This document shows positions 47,286 to 59,160 of a stretch of 64,000 nucleotides of DNA, in pieces. The translations under genes were made by a program, and so were the position numbers. The DNA is from Plantago major (Eukaryota > Streptophyta > Magnoliopsida > Lamiales > Plantaginaceae). The stretch spans positions 24,498,237 through 24,562,236 of the forward strand of contig CM048844.1 of assembly GCA_026545765.1 (NCBI GenBank), in the 5' to 3' direction. Numbering within the stretch: position 1 is the stretch's first letter; the number at the start of each line of letters is the position of its first letter. The notes under the pieces were generated by a model, which saw nothing but the letters and a program-made list of their open reading frames with translations, was not told the origin of the DNA and made no database searches.

Positions 47286-48190
47286 TGTTGATACAGAAAT
47301 ATGTCCAATCCGTCATAGACGCCTTTGGAACGAATCCTAAGGCGTCCCAAGTTGTCTACAAGTCCGGGACCTTACAGTCCGACCCGGAGGTCCAACCCTA
47401 AGCCCCCGCAGGTCCGACTCAACTGGGTAGAAAGGAACAGGAGGACCCTAAGAGTAGTAGGTCCGACCCTGCCAATGGTCCATAACCATAGGGTTCGACC
47501 CAGACACCCGTCCGGACTCAACATAACAACCTCATAAGCAACCAAGTGAACTGGAACCAGAGAGTATTTAGGTCCGAGTCACATGTCCCGGACCGCCTCC
47601 TTCGGACAGTGCATGAATTGTGGAAATCCTCAGTCCCACCTAGTACGGTTCGGACCCTTTGTCCAGACCTACCTCTCCGGATCTCACACATGGCAGACTG
47701 CAACAAGGTCTCCAAACTCTCACATTAATGACTAAATCAACCCCCGAAAGCCCAAAAGGGAATGGGTTAGGGGGTCATTAATGGGCCATGGGCCTATTGA
47801 GGCATTGTTGGCCCAATCTGAGCATGACACTTGGCGCGATCTAGGAGTTCCATCCTATCTTGGGATAAATCTATTTATATGGTACACTTTCCCATGATAA
47901 GGGTAAGGCATAATCGCTTCTCATTCCCGGTAATTATACCGAGTTGATCCTCACCCTCTCGCAAGTAAAGTCTCCTTCCGGTTTGACACCACGCAAACCG
48001 AGTATAAGGTTCTAACCCCCCCCCCCCTCCAAGCTACTTGTGAAGGTCCTCACGTGTCGCCTCTTACCAGTACGACGGTTCTTACGGGCTTCTACTCTTT
48101 GGTCTTTACAAGCAAGGTGGTCTAGGTACTTAGTGTGAAGGAAAGCAAGAGAAATTCATTTAAGTGTTCGGGGGACTTTTGCCCTTGACA
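47286..48190. mobile_element. Solo LTR nested in the copia element, GTGAT duplication
   Basis: Begins TGTTGATACAGAAATATG and ends TTTTGCCCTTGACA. It is flanked by GTGAT on both sides (47281-47285 and 48191-48195). Length is 905 bp, with no coding. It contains CTATTTATATGGTACAC (a TATA-like region near 47870) and a run of C at about 48016-48028. The protease reading frame is continuous across the insertion point, confirming the borders. The family was not determined; the 5-bp duplication fits LTR elements in general. Confidence 0.9.
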
Positions 48191-51100
48191 GTGATATTAA
48201 ACTGATAATGCATGATGATGTTGTGAGGATCTTGTCTAATGTCAGATACATTCCTAAGTTGAAGAGGAATCTGATTTCTATAGGCATACTAGATGAGAAT
48301 GGCTATAAGTATCATTCAGAGAATGGTGTGCTCACAGTTGAAAAATCAGGAAAAGCTGTAATGACAGGAACTAAAAGGAATGGGTTGTACTATCTTAATG
48401 GTGATACAGCTACTCAGATGTCTGCAAATGCTGCTACTATGGATAATTCTCAACTATGGCATGCTAGGATGGCTCACCTAACTGAAAAAGGTCTGAAGGA
48501 ATTAGCAAAACAAGATTTGCTGTGTGGAGATAAGATTACTACACTACAGTTCTGTGAGAATTGCATCATGGAAAAGTCTCATAAAACTGGATTTGATGCA
48601 GCTAAACATGTCACTAAAGTTCCCCTGGATTATCTACACTCAGATCTATGGGGTCCAACCAACACACAAACACTGAATGGTGGAAAATACTTCCTATCTA
48701 TTATAGATGATTTTTCCAGGAAAGTGTGGCTCATTATTTTGAGATCTAAGGATGAAACGTTCATGAAATTCATAGAATGGTCTATTGAGGTTGAAAACCA
48801 AGTTGGAAGGAAGATCAAACACCTGAGGACTGGCAATGGTTTAGAATTCTTATCAGGAGAATTCAACGAGTTTTGTAAAGAGAAGGGGATTGTTAGACAC
48901 AAAACAATTCCTGGAACTCCACAGCAAAATGGAGTTGCTGAAAGGTTCAATAGAACTGTGTTAGAGAGAGTAAGATGTATGTTGATTAGCTCAGGTTTGA
49001 GCAAAACATTCTGGCGAGAAGCAGCTACTACTGCTTGCTATTTAATCAACATGAGTCCATCATCACCTCTGAATAACAAAACTCCTGAGGAAGTGTGGTC
49101 AGGAAAACCACCTTCATATGCTCACATTAGGGTGTTTGGTTGCTTAGAACTAGTACACAAAAGACAGGACGAGCTGGATCCTAGAGCAATTAAGTGTGTA
49201 TTCCTTGGTTATCCACCTGGAGTGAAGGGGTACAAATTATGGAGTATCACACAGAAGAAATGCATCACTAGCAGGGATGTAATCTTTAATGAGCATATTA
49301 TGCCATTTAAGAAACCTCAGCATGGTACAGAGCTTGAGTTGGAGTCTTTAAGCAATGATCATGTTACTCCTATCAATCATGATCATAGAGAAGAGCTTTC
49401 AACTGATACAGGAAATGGAAAACAACATTTGTCATCAGAAGAGACAAATGCAACTAATCACATCACAGATGAGATGATAGATGCAGCTGAAAATCTGTCA
49501 TCATACCAGCTGTTGGCTAAAGATAGAGCTAAAAGAGTGAATAAAATTGCTCCTGACATGCTTGGATATGGAAGAATAGGTAAATCCTATAATATATCTT
49601 ATGCTCTATTTGTAGCTGAGGAGATTAATTACTCAGAACCTGCAACATATCATGAAGCTGTAAGTTGTCCTGAAAGTGAGAAGTGGATTACTGCAATTCA
49701 GGAGGAATTGTTGTCTCTATAGAAGAATCACACATGGGATGTTGTTGAGATACCTAAGAAGCAGAAGTTAGTTGGTTGTAAATGGATTTTTAAGAAGAAA
49801 CATGAGACTGGTGTACAGAAATCTATCAGATACAAGGCAAGATTAGTTGCCAGAGGTTTTACTCAAAATGAGGGCATTGATTATACAGAAATTTTCTCAC
49901 CAGTTGTCAAGCATGTTTCAATAAGAGTTCTACTTGCTATGGTTACTCAGTGGAAGCTACATCTTCAACAAATGGATGTGAAGACTGCATTCTTGCATGG
50001 GAAGCTTGATGAAATTATATATATGAGAATACCAGATGGTGTGCATGTGGATGATAAGGAGAACAAAGCTTGCATTCTCAGGAGATCATTGTATGGTCTT
50101 AAACAAAGTCCACACCAATGGTATAGGAGGTTTGATGATTTCATGAGTTCTATACATTTTCAGAGGAGCAGGTATGATAGTTGCATTTACTTATCAGATG
50201 TTTCACAGAAGAATTGCACATATCTTCTACTGTATGTTGATGACATTCTTATTGCTGGGAATTCTATGAAAGATATTTATGATTTGAAGCTAAAACTCAG
50301 TTCTGAATTTGAAATGAAAGATCTGGGGTGTGCTAAAAGAATTTTAGGCATGGATATAGTAAGATATGATGCAGATGGGAGCTTATCACTATCACAGGCT
50401 AGTTATCTTACTAAGGTACTTGCAAGATTCAATATGAATTTCTCTAAGCCTGCAAATGTGCCTATAAATCCAGGAGTGAAGTTATCTATGAGCCAATGTC
50501 CTACTACTCAGTCTGATATGATGAAGATGAGTAACATTCCCTATGCAAGTGCTGTAGGGAGCATTATGTATGCAATGATTTGTTGTAGGCCAGATCTGGC
50601 ATTTGCTATGAGTATGATTAGTAGGTATATGAGTAATCCTGGTCAGGAACATTGGAATGTGGTGAAAGGTGTATTCAGATACATAAAGGGAACACTGGAT
50701 CACAGTTTGAAGTTTCAAACAACTCAGCAAAATGACTTTCCTCTACAGGGATTTGTGGATGCTGATTTTGCATCAAATGTTGATAATAGGAAGTCAGTCA
50801 CAGGTTTTGTTTTCACTCTCTTTAGTACTGCAATTTCTTGGAAATGCACACAACAATCTATTGTAGCATTATCAACTACAGAGGCAGAGTTCATAGCTGT
50901 TACAAATGCTATTAAAGAAGTAATATGGTTGAGTGGTTTGCTAAAGGGGCTAGGAGTTGATCAAGATTGTGTCACAATTTTATGTGACAATCAGAGTGCA
51001 ATTAAGTTGTCTGAACACCAGCATTTCCATGAGAGGACTAAGCATATTGATGTCAGGCTATATTTCGTCAGAGACATCATTGAGAATGGCACAATTAACG

Positions 51101-51222
51101 CGGAAAAGGTCCATACATCACACAATGCAGCAGACAGTTTTACTAAGCCTTTGTCTGCAGAAAAGTTCAGATATTGTGCAGATTTGATCAATGTAAGGAG
51201 CCTGAATTCTTGTTGTAAATGA
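48191..51222 (+). pseudogene. Copia pol: protease end, integrase, reverse transcriptase, RNase H
   Basis: One frame runs from the nested LTR to 51222 with a single in-frame TAG at 49720-49722. It holds the end of protease, then the GAG-pre-integrase zinc finger (HARMAH...CENC), and the integrase core from DYLHSDLWGP. Where the family has the second catalytic Asp (LRTDNG), this copy has Gly (GGC at 48832-48834, LRTGNG); the Glu in QQNGVAERFN is present. After the stop come the copia reverse transcriptase (RVT_2) with QMDVKTAFLHG, SLYGLKQSP and the catalytic YVDD, and an RNase H domain with TTEAEF and CDNQSAI, ending NSCCK. The stop and the integrase change make this copy non-autonomous. Confidence 0.93.
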
Positions 51223-51338
51223 GTAATTTGAGACTATGGCATGTTCTAGCCATTAAGGGAACCTAAAGGTTGAGAGTTCTACCTTCAAATGGACTGTAAA
51301 GGGAAGTAAATCATAGATCTTTGAGCTACGGTGGAGAT

Positions 51339-51892
51339 TGTTGGTTTTGTAGCTCAAATAGTTTTGGACGGATGAGATTAAATCTGGGAACATCAACGGT
51401 GGAGATGATTTCTGGCAGTTAGAAACCGTTAGCTTATAACGGAAGTAAAGAAAACAGAGCAAGGCAGACTGCGGAAGGAAATCTTATCAAATTGCAAGGC
51501 GGTTTCTTCTTCTACTATAAATTGATCATCACCAGTTGATTTGTAGAGCTAGCACAACACAATTTCATCATCAATTTCAGTCTTTGTAACCGTTTCTATA
51601 TCCAATTCGATTGTGATAGTTGATAGGTTGCGGTTTATCGGTTTTAGCTTGTTCTTGATCAAATTCGATTGATTCAAGCTTGTATTGTGTACGATTGAAA
51701 GCAATAAAGATTTGTGATTGTTTTTCAGTGGATGTAGGCTTGTTTTCGAGCCGAACCACGTAAATTCTCGTGTTGATTTCTTTGTTGTTCGATTGATTGT
51801 TTCGTTGTGTTTGTTGGTGCGAACGAAGAAGACGATTGTTCTTGTTATACTCAAAAAATAGTGTATATATAAGTTGGCATGCTAAATTTTCA
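51339..51892 (+). repeat. Copia 3' LTR
   Basis: Starts TGTTGGTTTTGTAGCTC after GGTGGAGAT and ends TTTTCA. Nearly identical to 46236-46791, lacking three bases (TAT) near 51588 and differing at about a dozen positions. Confidence 0.93.
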
Positions 51893-52289
51893 TATTAAAT
51901 GGTGTCTTAATAGATAGCTAATGTGAACCGATGAAAAATTAACAGAGAAACTTAAAATCGGATTATAAACAAAAAATAATCTGATTTTCCTAGACTTTCT
52001 CATATCTTTATACCATATCTCTATTAGTAAAAATTAAAAAAAAACAATCTCAACATATGGCTAGTTTTTCTAAACACAATTTTAGTCCAAGTCAATTGAA
52101 ATCTTGAAAATAAGAATGTAACATCATGATTTTACAACCAAAGTTATATTTTTTGTATCTAGGGCATTAGGACTCGAAGCGGAATATATCAATATTGACG
52201 CTATACATCATCTCTCTATATCCAATACGCGTCGGAAAGAAACATTGAAAATTATGGTCTTATTTATAGAATCCTTGAAAAGAAATTAA
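51893..52289. other. Upstream flank of the AHL gene
   Basis: AT-rich, no coding region. It separates the copia 3' LTR from the promoter block that is duplicated downstream. Confidence 0.4.
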
Positions 52290-52876
52290 TTTATGCGGCT
52301 AATTTTATGACTTTGTTCAACGTTTCTTTACAATTACAATTATCTGCAAATATGAAAGTAAAATTTATTTCCAAAAGTACTCAACGCGCATTGATGAAAT
52401 TTCTACATAATTGGTGTGTATTTTAGACTTACTCTCACCAAAATAACCTGTCAAATAAATTTTGCAGAAAAGTCATCATCAATTCAAGAAGGTAATTCTT
52501 TTGTTTCCCAGTTTATCAACATCTAGATTTTCACCCGTCTTCAGTTTCCTTTATCTAATTTTTGTTTTGCATAACCATTGATGATTTGATCCATACGTGC
52601 TTTCACATTTATTTAGTTGTTTCTTTGTTTTAGCGTGTTGTGATTTTTAGATTTAAGTTTTTCCTACAACTGTGTGTTCTCAGACGAGTAACACATACTG
52701 CTCAAGGATTTTCGAATGTATCAACACATACACCAAATGATTTGACAAACAAAAATAAAAATAACACATTGTCACTTATACAACCACCTTTGAAAGCATA
52801 AATAAAATCTCATGGTTGTTGCCTTCCATACAGGCACCAGAATTACAAGTTCTTAACTTTACCCATCCACTGCCAC
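52290..52876 (+). promoter_or_regulatory. AHL promoter and 5' leader region
   Basis: The region from about 52290 to 52680 is repeated at about 56320-56705. Within it AAATTTTGCAG (52464-52474) and AAGAAGGTAATTC (52489-52501) could bound a small leader exon. A second acceptor-like site, TTCCATACAG at 52833, precedes the start codon. The frame is open upstream of the ATG to about 52802, so a longer N-terminus through an upstream exon cannot be excluded. Confidence 0.45.
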
Positions 52877-55386
52877 ATGCCGGAGAATTCATCTCCATCG
52901 GATGTTGAAAATCTCCCTCTCAGCGATGTTTCCGTAAACCATGGCACACAAATATCACAGGGAATGAGGCAATCAAAACGACTCACTGACCCATCTAATA
53001 TGTCCACCGTTGAACCAAAGTGCAGGGTACCAACTCTAACAGGCAATGAATTGGGGGCAACTCCAATTATCACCAACCGGCAAGGTTAAGTTTTTTTTTA
53101 TACCATATCAGTAAAACTCAGTTTCATGTGTACGCAAGATTTAGGTGTTTTGTTACTTATGTTTCTAAGGATTAGGGATGCTCAAATGGTGTGCATCTGT
53201 ATATGTGGTCCCAAAATCATCATTTATGGATCAAGTTGATTGGATCTGTTGCTAATGACTTGGATTACAAATTGAAAATTTTATCATCTGTTATTAGTGG
53301 ATTGGATCGATCTAATCCACAAATATCCCTGGTCCATTCATCTTTTCAATATATATGTTTTTTTAAATTAAATTCACACACACGCACACTCACAAATTCA
53401 ATTAAAACCCTAAATATACTCATGTTGTCATTTTGAAGGAAATTTTTTCTTGTCGCCTCGTTGTAATTTTTAAAGTATCTATGTTATGTTGGTAATTAAT
53501 TTGGATATTGGAATATATATGGATATTATTGTTTGAATGTACATGTGAAGTTTAAAGTTAAAAGAGTTTTACATATTTGAAACGAGGACTCATTGTCATA
53601 TAATTTGGTCTTTCAGGTGTTAATTTTTTTTCGAAACACAATATTTTTTCTCTAAAAATAAAAACAAATACTAACGGATTATGTATCAAATGCGAATTTA
53701 TGTGCATCCATGAAGATCAATGCACAACCCGATCAACTAAAAATGGGTTGGGTCATGGATGACATATTTCTCCATATACTCATATTATCAATACACACAA
53801 ATGGATGTGATTGGCTCAATGATACTGAAGATTAATGGTTGCATGACCATGTGCTTATGGCGCGTTTTACTTGTTAGGGAAACACATATAATCAGAAAAG
53901 AGGACGTTGCAAGCCTTTCTTTTCTTTTTATTTGGGCATGTTTACTTGAATTTATCTTTAATTCTAATTAGCTAAACTATAATAGTTCTAATTTAATCAA
54001 AGCCTACAAAAATCAAAAGACCTAAATATATCCTTGGTTTGGTTGTAAACTTTTGGGAGGTTGGTTACTCCATCGATATTTATTGTACTTAAGATTAATT
54101 ATCTCGATTTTCACAAGTAGTTTATTCGAATTTTCATGATCCTTTTCCATACTTGATGATTTTACGACACATTATTATCCAATAGTAAACATTATATCAT
54201 TATGTGGAATCATGAGAGGCTCAGTTGACTCAGTATATATCTATTTATATATGCAGGTTCCACTGATAATGGAATGATTTCTCATACTCTTCATGTGATG
54301 CGGGGAGAGGTTAGATAGCAAACTGTATACCTCATGTTATATTTTATTGGTAAAAAATGAAAAAATATAAATAATATAAGAAACTCTTTTCAGGATGTGG
54401 CACAAAAGATTATGGAACTAGCTCATAGTGGCACACACATCGTTTGCATACTATCAGCCACTGGTGCAATAGGAAGTGTGAAACTCAGCCTGGCCGCTAC
54501 ACCTAGTGCCACCACAACCTATGAGGTATACTCTATTTTGGGTCTACTTTATATTCCTTGTATGATTATGCTCAAGTTTGATGTTAAGGCCCATCGGTTT
54601 ATGGGGATTATTTTACTTCCTAATTGGTGTTTTTTTTTTTTAAATTTAGAGAGTTAGAAACAATAATGAAAAATTGCACATGTAAAGTGAATTATAAGCA
54701 AACCAATCAAGAGCATAACTTTCACCAATATGGTGCAATCAACGTGATTTTGCACTATCGATAACTAGGTTCATAAATAACTTAATATTAACCATCAAGG
54801 TATGCATAATTCGTTAACCTTTGATTTCCAGTGGTAAATATAAATATGTTTATATGGAATAGTATAAGTCTAATTCAAAAGTTGTCTCTATCATTTTAGG
54901 GCCGATTCAATATTGTGTCAATGTCAGGCTCCTTTGCACCAGCTCAAGGCAATGAGAGTAGAATAGGTGGAATAAGCGTTATCTTACGTGGACAACAAGA
55001 AACTCTCTTCGGAGGACGTGTTTGTGGGGGTATGATTGCAGCTACAACAATCCAGGTTTGTATGATTAGCTTACTACATATGTACTAGTGAATGGGTATA
55101 GAACATGCATATGACGATAGTATTAGAAAAACGTTATTAGGTGAGTGTTGTTATATGCTAAGTGACTTACGTGATCAGGTTGGGCACACAACACTTTTAC
55201 AACCTTAGTGTTAATGAGAATTTACTCACATTTCCGCATCCAAACACATTTCCAATTATATTCAGTGTATGTTCACTTTCACAGGTAGAGGCTGTGAGTT
55301 TTGCTGCAAATGAACAAAGTGAATCAGATCTGAAAAATCACGTAGATGATATATACAACAAGGCAAGAGAAAAAGAAAGCTCATAA
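52877..55386 (+). CDS. PPC/DUF296 protein, AHL family without AT-hook
   Basis: Five coding exons with GT-AG limits and closing phases: 52877-53084, 54257-54309, 54394-54525, 54900-55055, 55285-55386; 216 aa. The first 75 residues are Ser/Asn-rich and show no AT-hook (no RGRP core). The PPC domain follows: HTLHVMRGEDVAQKIM, then THIVCILSATGAIGSVKL, then GRFNIVSMSGSF at the start of exon 4 (family GRFEIL-LSGSF), then GGRVCGGMIAATTIQVEAVSF. AHL proteins are nuclear; the AT-hook binds AT-rich DNA and the PPC domain mediates trimer formation and partner binding. Without an AT-hook this could act only through PPC contacts, if expressed. The tail (ESDLKNHVDDIYNKAREKESS) is charged. The start is the first ATG after an acceptor-like site. 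No breaks seen. AATAAA at 56093 is a candidate poly(A) signal. Confidence 0.85.
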
Positions 55387-55725
55387 TCCGTGGCTAAAGG
55401 ACGAACTCGTCACTTATGTTTTATCTTATTTGCATTATTAAAAGACAATATATAGTAGTTTTGACATTTTGGCCCCTTGGTGGGTTTGAATTTTACTAAT
55501 TTATTTTGAAACTTTTATGGATTATATTCAATAGAATGATATTATTTAGACTAAATTCTATATGGGTTTCAACAATTGTTCAATTCTCAAATTAAAAAAA
55601 AAAAAAAACTGTCTCTTGACATTTATATCCATCTTAATGTTGGATTCAATATAATGAAGTCAAATTTGAGTGAAAAATTGTGAATTTATGTGGAAAATTT
55701 ATTGGTGAAAGGTGGCGAATTTTTT

Positions 55726-55745
55726 ATCTTCTTCTTCTTCTTCTT

Positions 55746-55775
<30 letters not shown>
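55726..55775. repeat. (CTT)n microsatellite
   Basis: About 16 uninterrupted CTT/TTC units in the 3' flank of the AHL gene. Confidence 0.97.
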
Positions 55776-55776
<1 letters not shown>

Positions 55777-56319
55777 ATGAACGGATGTAAGTTTCATGGT
55801 TGTGATGTAATAAGTTGGTAGGACGTTTAGCCGACAGTTTGTCAAGAAGAGTTTGCCAGTGTCATTATATTGGATAAACAATATAGTTTTTTTTTTAAAA
55901 GAGTGACTTTAGGTTTGATGTTTAGTTATTTGTATGTATTTTCATTGGTTCAAGGAGTATTATGAGTGTGTTTGTAATATTTTTGGTGTGAGAGTTTATT
56001 GTATTCAAGGTATGGAGCTTTCAATCATATTTTGTACATGTGCAGGCTCTGTGCATTTCTAATGCTCGTCGTACCATGTTTAATTACTTACTAATAAAAT
56101 ATTGACATTTATATTAAAAAAAAACTATTGAAGTGAAGCATAAATTGCAAGACTCGTTTATCATGGTTAGTTAGAGATTCTACCTTACTGGGACCTTCAT
56201 AAGCGAAAATAGTCCCAAGTATGTCATAGAGAGATATTGTTTGCACATTTTTGCACATGTAGACTACTAGACGTATGTAATAGATTTTGTGGTTGGTTGT
56301 CAAACTTAGATAATGGACT

Positions 56320-57075
56320 CCATGCCGCCAATTCAATGATTTTGTTCGAAGTTACTTTGCAATTACGATCATCTACATACAATTAAAGTAAACTTTATTT
56401 CCAAAAGTACTCGAATGCGCATTTATGAATTTTTTGTGAAGTGTGCTTTATTTATAGATTGACTCCCACTCAAAATAATATGTCAAACAAATTTTGTAGG
56501 AAACACTCAACATCAACAAGGTGATTTTTTGTTTCACAGTTTATCAAGATCAAGATTTTCACCCGTCTTTAATTTTCTTTCTCAAATATTTATTTTGCAT
56601 AACAACCAATGATTTTGAATGTACATGCTTCCACATTTATTACATTGTTTTTTCTTTTTAGCATTTTGAGATTCTTGGATTTTAATTTTTCCTACATTTG
56701 TGTGTGACTTAAGTTTGATGTTTAGTTAATTTTTAGTTTTCCCTTTGCTTTAGGGAATATTATGTGTGTGTTTGTTCTCGTGTGGCACTTTATTGTATTC
56801 ATGGATATGGAGCTTTTAAGCAAAATTTGTACTTGTACAGGCTCCGTGTAACTTTTTATGCTCGTACCTGGTTCGATAAGTAATAAAATTTTATTTCTTA
56901 AAAAAAATCTAATGAAGCCAAAAAAAGTTGCAAGACTTGTTTATCATTGTTACCCAGAGCTCTTCGTATTAGTGGATCAAATAAGCTAACACAGTCCCAA
57001 GCATGTTAAGGAGGAGATAATGTATGCACAATCTTTACACGTGTAGACTGCTAGACTTATGTAAAAACCTTTGTA
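56320..57075 (+). pseudogene. Coding-less tandem duplicate of the AHL locus
   Basis: The first part (about 56320-56705) matches the AHL 5' region (about 52290-52680). Shared phrases in order include TTTATTTCCAAAAGTACTC, GTCAAA(T/C)AAATTTTG, AAGATTTTCACCCGTCTT-like sequence and TTTTTCCTACA. The second part (about 56705-57075) matches the AHL 3' flank (about 55905-56290): AGTTTGATGTTTAGTTA, TTTATTGTATTCA, GTACAGGCTCCGTGTA-like sequence, an AATAAA at 56882, then GTGTAGACT. All five coding exons and the introns are absent between the two parts. The simplest reading is a tandem duplication of the whole locus followed by an internal deletion of about 3.2 kb. Confidence 0.75.
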
Positions 57076-57754
57076 TTTGATCGCCAAATTAATTAACTTT
57101 AAATAGAAGACTAGATTGTTGCTGGTAATTTGGTATTGTTACTTCACTGAAATTGTTTTGCATATGGAAGAATTACTTTTAGACCCCCTAATAAATTTTG
57201 TAATAATTTCACAATAATATCAATGGAAGAATGAGAAAACATTGATACTTTTTATGAGTTTATGAAGTAAGAAAACTAAAAGGGTTCAATTGCAATTTAC
57301 TTTTTATTAATTAAAGTTGTATAAAAAAAATTGAAATGAGGCTTGATTAGAATTTATCATAAACTTTAATTAGGGATATAAATTGGGTAGTTAATAAGTA
57401 AGAGGGTTTAATTGCAATTCACTTTTTGAAGATGAATATCATAAAAAGGAAAATCAACTTTTATATTTTCCACTTCATTTTCAACCTGCCACATATAAAA
57501 TCTGGATTGACTTTTGGACCATCTTGTTATTGATTTGTTAAACTTGTACTACACGTCTTATTATTAAAATGTGAGGGACTGCGATGAGCGGATGATGTTA
57601 AAGGTTGTATCAAGTCCAATTGCTAACGTCATTATTGCAAACTAAAGCACTTTGAATTTCAATGATATCCATTTGTTTTATTAGCGTAAAAAAACTGGAA
57701 AAACACATAATCAAATAAATAATAATGTTAATTACTCAGTGTACTATCATAAAG
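57076..57754. other. Intergenic, nothing recognised
   Basis: AT-rich, no gene. A short diverged direct repeat around GGGTTCAATTGCAATTTACTTTTT (57275) and GGGTTTAATTGCAATTCAC (57404). Confidence 0.4.
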
Positions 57755-57985
57755 TCTTAGAAGAGACGTGTATTTGTGAGAGACCTGAGAGACGGATTGA
57801 TGTTCTTAAGTATATGTATAATGTTTTAAATAATATTATTAATGTTTTATGATTGAATATTTTATATCATTTTTATGTATATGTATATCGCCGATGTTCT
57901 TAATAAAACTCCTAATGTTTTTTGTTATAACTGTAATGTTTGTCCGTCTCTTTTAGTCTCTCCATAATACCGTCTTTCAAGAGAC
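57755..57985. mobile_element. Possible foldback MITE
   Basis: The left end GTCTTAGAAGAGACG...GAGAGACGG and the right end TGTCCGTCTCTTTTAGTCTC...CGTCTTTCAAGAGAC are inverted relatives. Interior ATAATGTTTTAAATAATATT. Similar end sequences occur at 12335-12535 and 58915-59160. Confidence 0.4.
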
Positions 57986-58195
57986 TTACTCCATAGGTAA
58001 ATAAAAAAGGTATGTATTATATTTTTACTACAATTATCATTATAAATGAAAAAGTGGATTAAGTCAACAATATTAGTATAATAAAATGTAAAAATTGGCA
58101 CATAAATATAGTTTTCTGATTTCCGATTTACGATGCAATATGCAGACATGGATTCCAGATTCTTGCAGATTTGCATTCGGTTTGGCTTCGCACAA

Positions 58196-58640
58196 TCCAT
58201 ATATATTTTAAAAGTGGTGGTCTATCTCAAAGGAAAAGCATGACACATAGGCAAAAATCCTATGTGGCAAATTCTAGCAAAAAACCATTGATTTTTGAAT
58301 TCTCCTATTTTCATGGATAAATCCTCCTATCAAAATAACCTAATCGAATTTGTATACCCCGGGAAAAAAAAATCGAGTTTGTTATTCTTCCTATCCTAAA
58401 TCTATAGTTCCTATTTAAAAGGAGAAATCTTCTCCATTATGTATTTCCAACAAAAAACGTCTACTACAATCTATATAAAAGTGATGATGGAAATGAAAGA
58501 AGATATATGCCACATAAGTCCTATGTGACATTTTGGAACTCAAAACAATTCATTTTTAATTCAGTATTTGTGTTGAAAGTCAAGGAGATATATATAACCG
58601 GCAGAATCATTTCCTGGATCTAAATATGAGGGAAAATCTC
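58196..58640 (+). mobile_element. Two candidate Helitron 5' termini
   Basis: At 58196 A|TCCATATATATTTTAAAAG leads into CCTATGTGGCAAATTCTAGC and TTGAATTCTCCTATTTTCAT, close to sequence at 12610-12665. At 58470 A|TCTATATAAAAGTGATGATG leads into CACATAAGTCCTATGTGACA and matches 23429. Matching 3' ends were not identified. Confidence 0.4.
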
Positions 58641-58914
58641 CTCCTATTTATGAGTGTTTTCGAACTAATCCATGCATTTAGAAGTTTAGGGCAAATGAAT
58701 TTTGACTAATGTCCTTAATCCTTATATTAGTATACATAAACTTTTTTGTTACATAATTCGCGATTAGTTGTGATTAACTAGGAAAAACTATGTAGCAGAT
58801 TTCATTTCGTACTAAATTGCATTATAAGGAAAGTTGCCACAAATTAAATTATGAAAATTTAATATAACCCTATTTTAAGTGTGAATTTAATTATTCACCA
58901 ACTATATACATAAA

Positions 58915-59160
58915 GTCTGATGAGAGACGATTTCTAAATAGCTTATTTAGAAACGGCCTATGTTTTTAGGAAATTCATCCATTTTATTAATCAAAATGTT
59001 TATATTAACGAAATTCTTTTTTTTTTTTTTTTGAGTGATATGAAAAACACGAATGTTAAGAAGATAAACGTTTTGATTAATAATATCGATAATTTTATTG
59101 ATAATATAGATTCGTTTTTAGATAAATTATCTAAATACCCTTTCTCAAGAGATTTGATCC
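58915..59160. mobile_element. Foldback MITE
   Basis: The arms GAGACGATTTCTAAATAGCT and AGATAAATTATCTAAATACC, and the inner pair ATTAATCAAAATGTTTATAT / ATAAACGTTTTGATTAAT, fold back on each other. It is a relative of 12335-12535. Open frames in it are by-products. Confidence 0.5.

Larger units (their letters stand above)
46236..51892 (+). mobile_element. Ty1/copia LTR retrotransposon, defective
   Basis: Two LTRs (46236-46791 and 51339-51892) start TGTTGGTTTTGTAG and end GCTAAATTTTCA. Integrase lies before reverse transcriptase, the Ty1/copia order. By eye the LTRs differ at roughly 12 bases and two small gaps over about 555 bp (near 2%), so insertion was fairly recent. The flanks (ATAGT left, TATTA right) do not match, so no target-site duplication is visible. 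The primer-binding site and most of gag are missing after the 5' LTR. GGTGGAGAT just before the 3' LTR is the likely polypurine tract. A 905-bp solo LTR is nested inside. Confidence 0.93.

Noticed and set aside
47325..47728. Open frames within the nested LTR
   Set aside because: They lie on both strands of a 905-bp LTR with no conserved domain; by-products of a GC-richer stretch.
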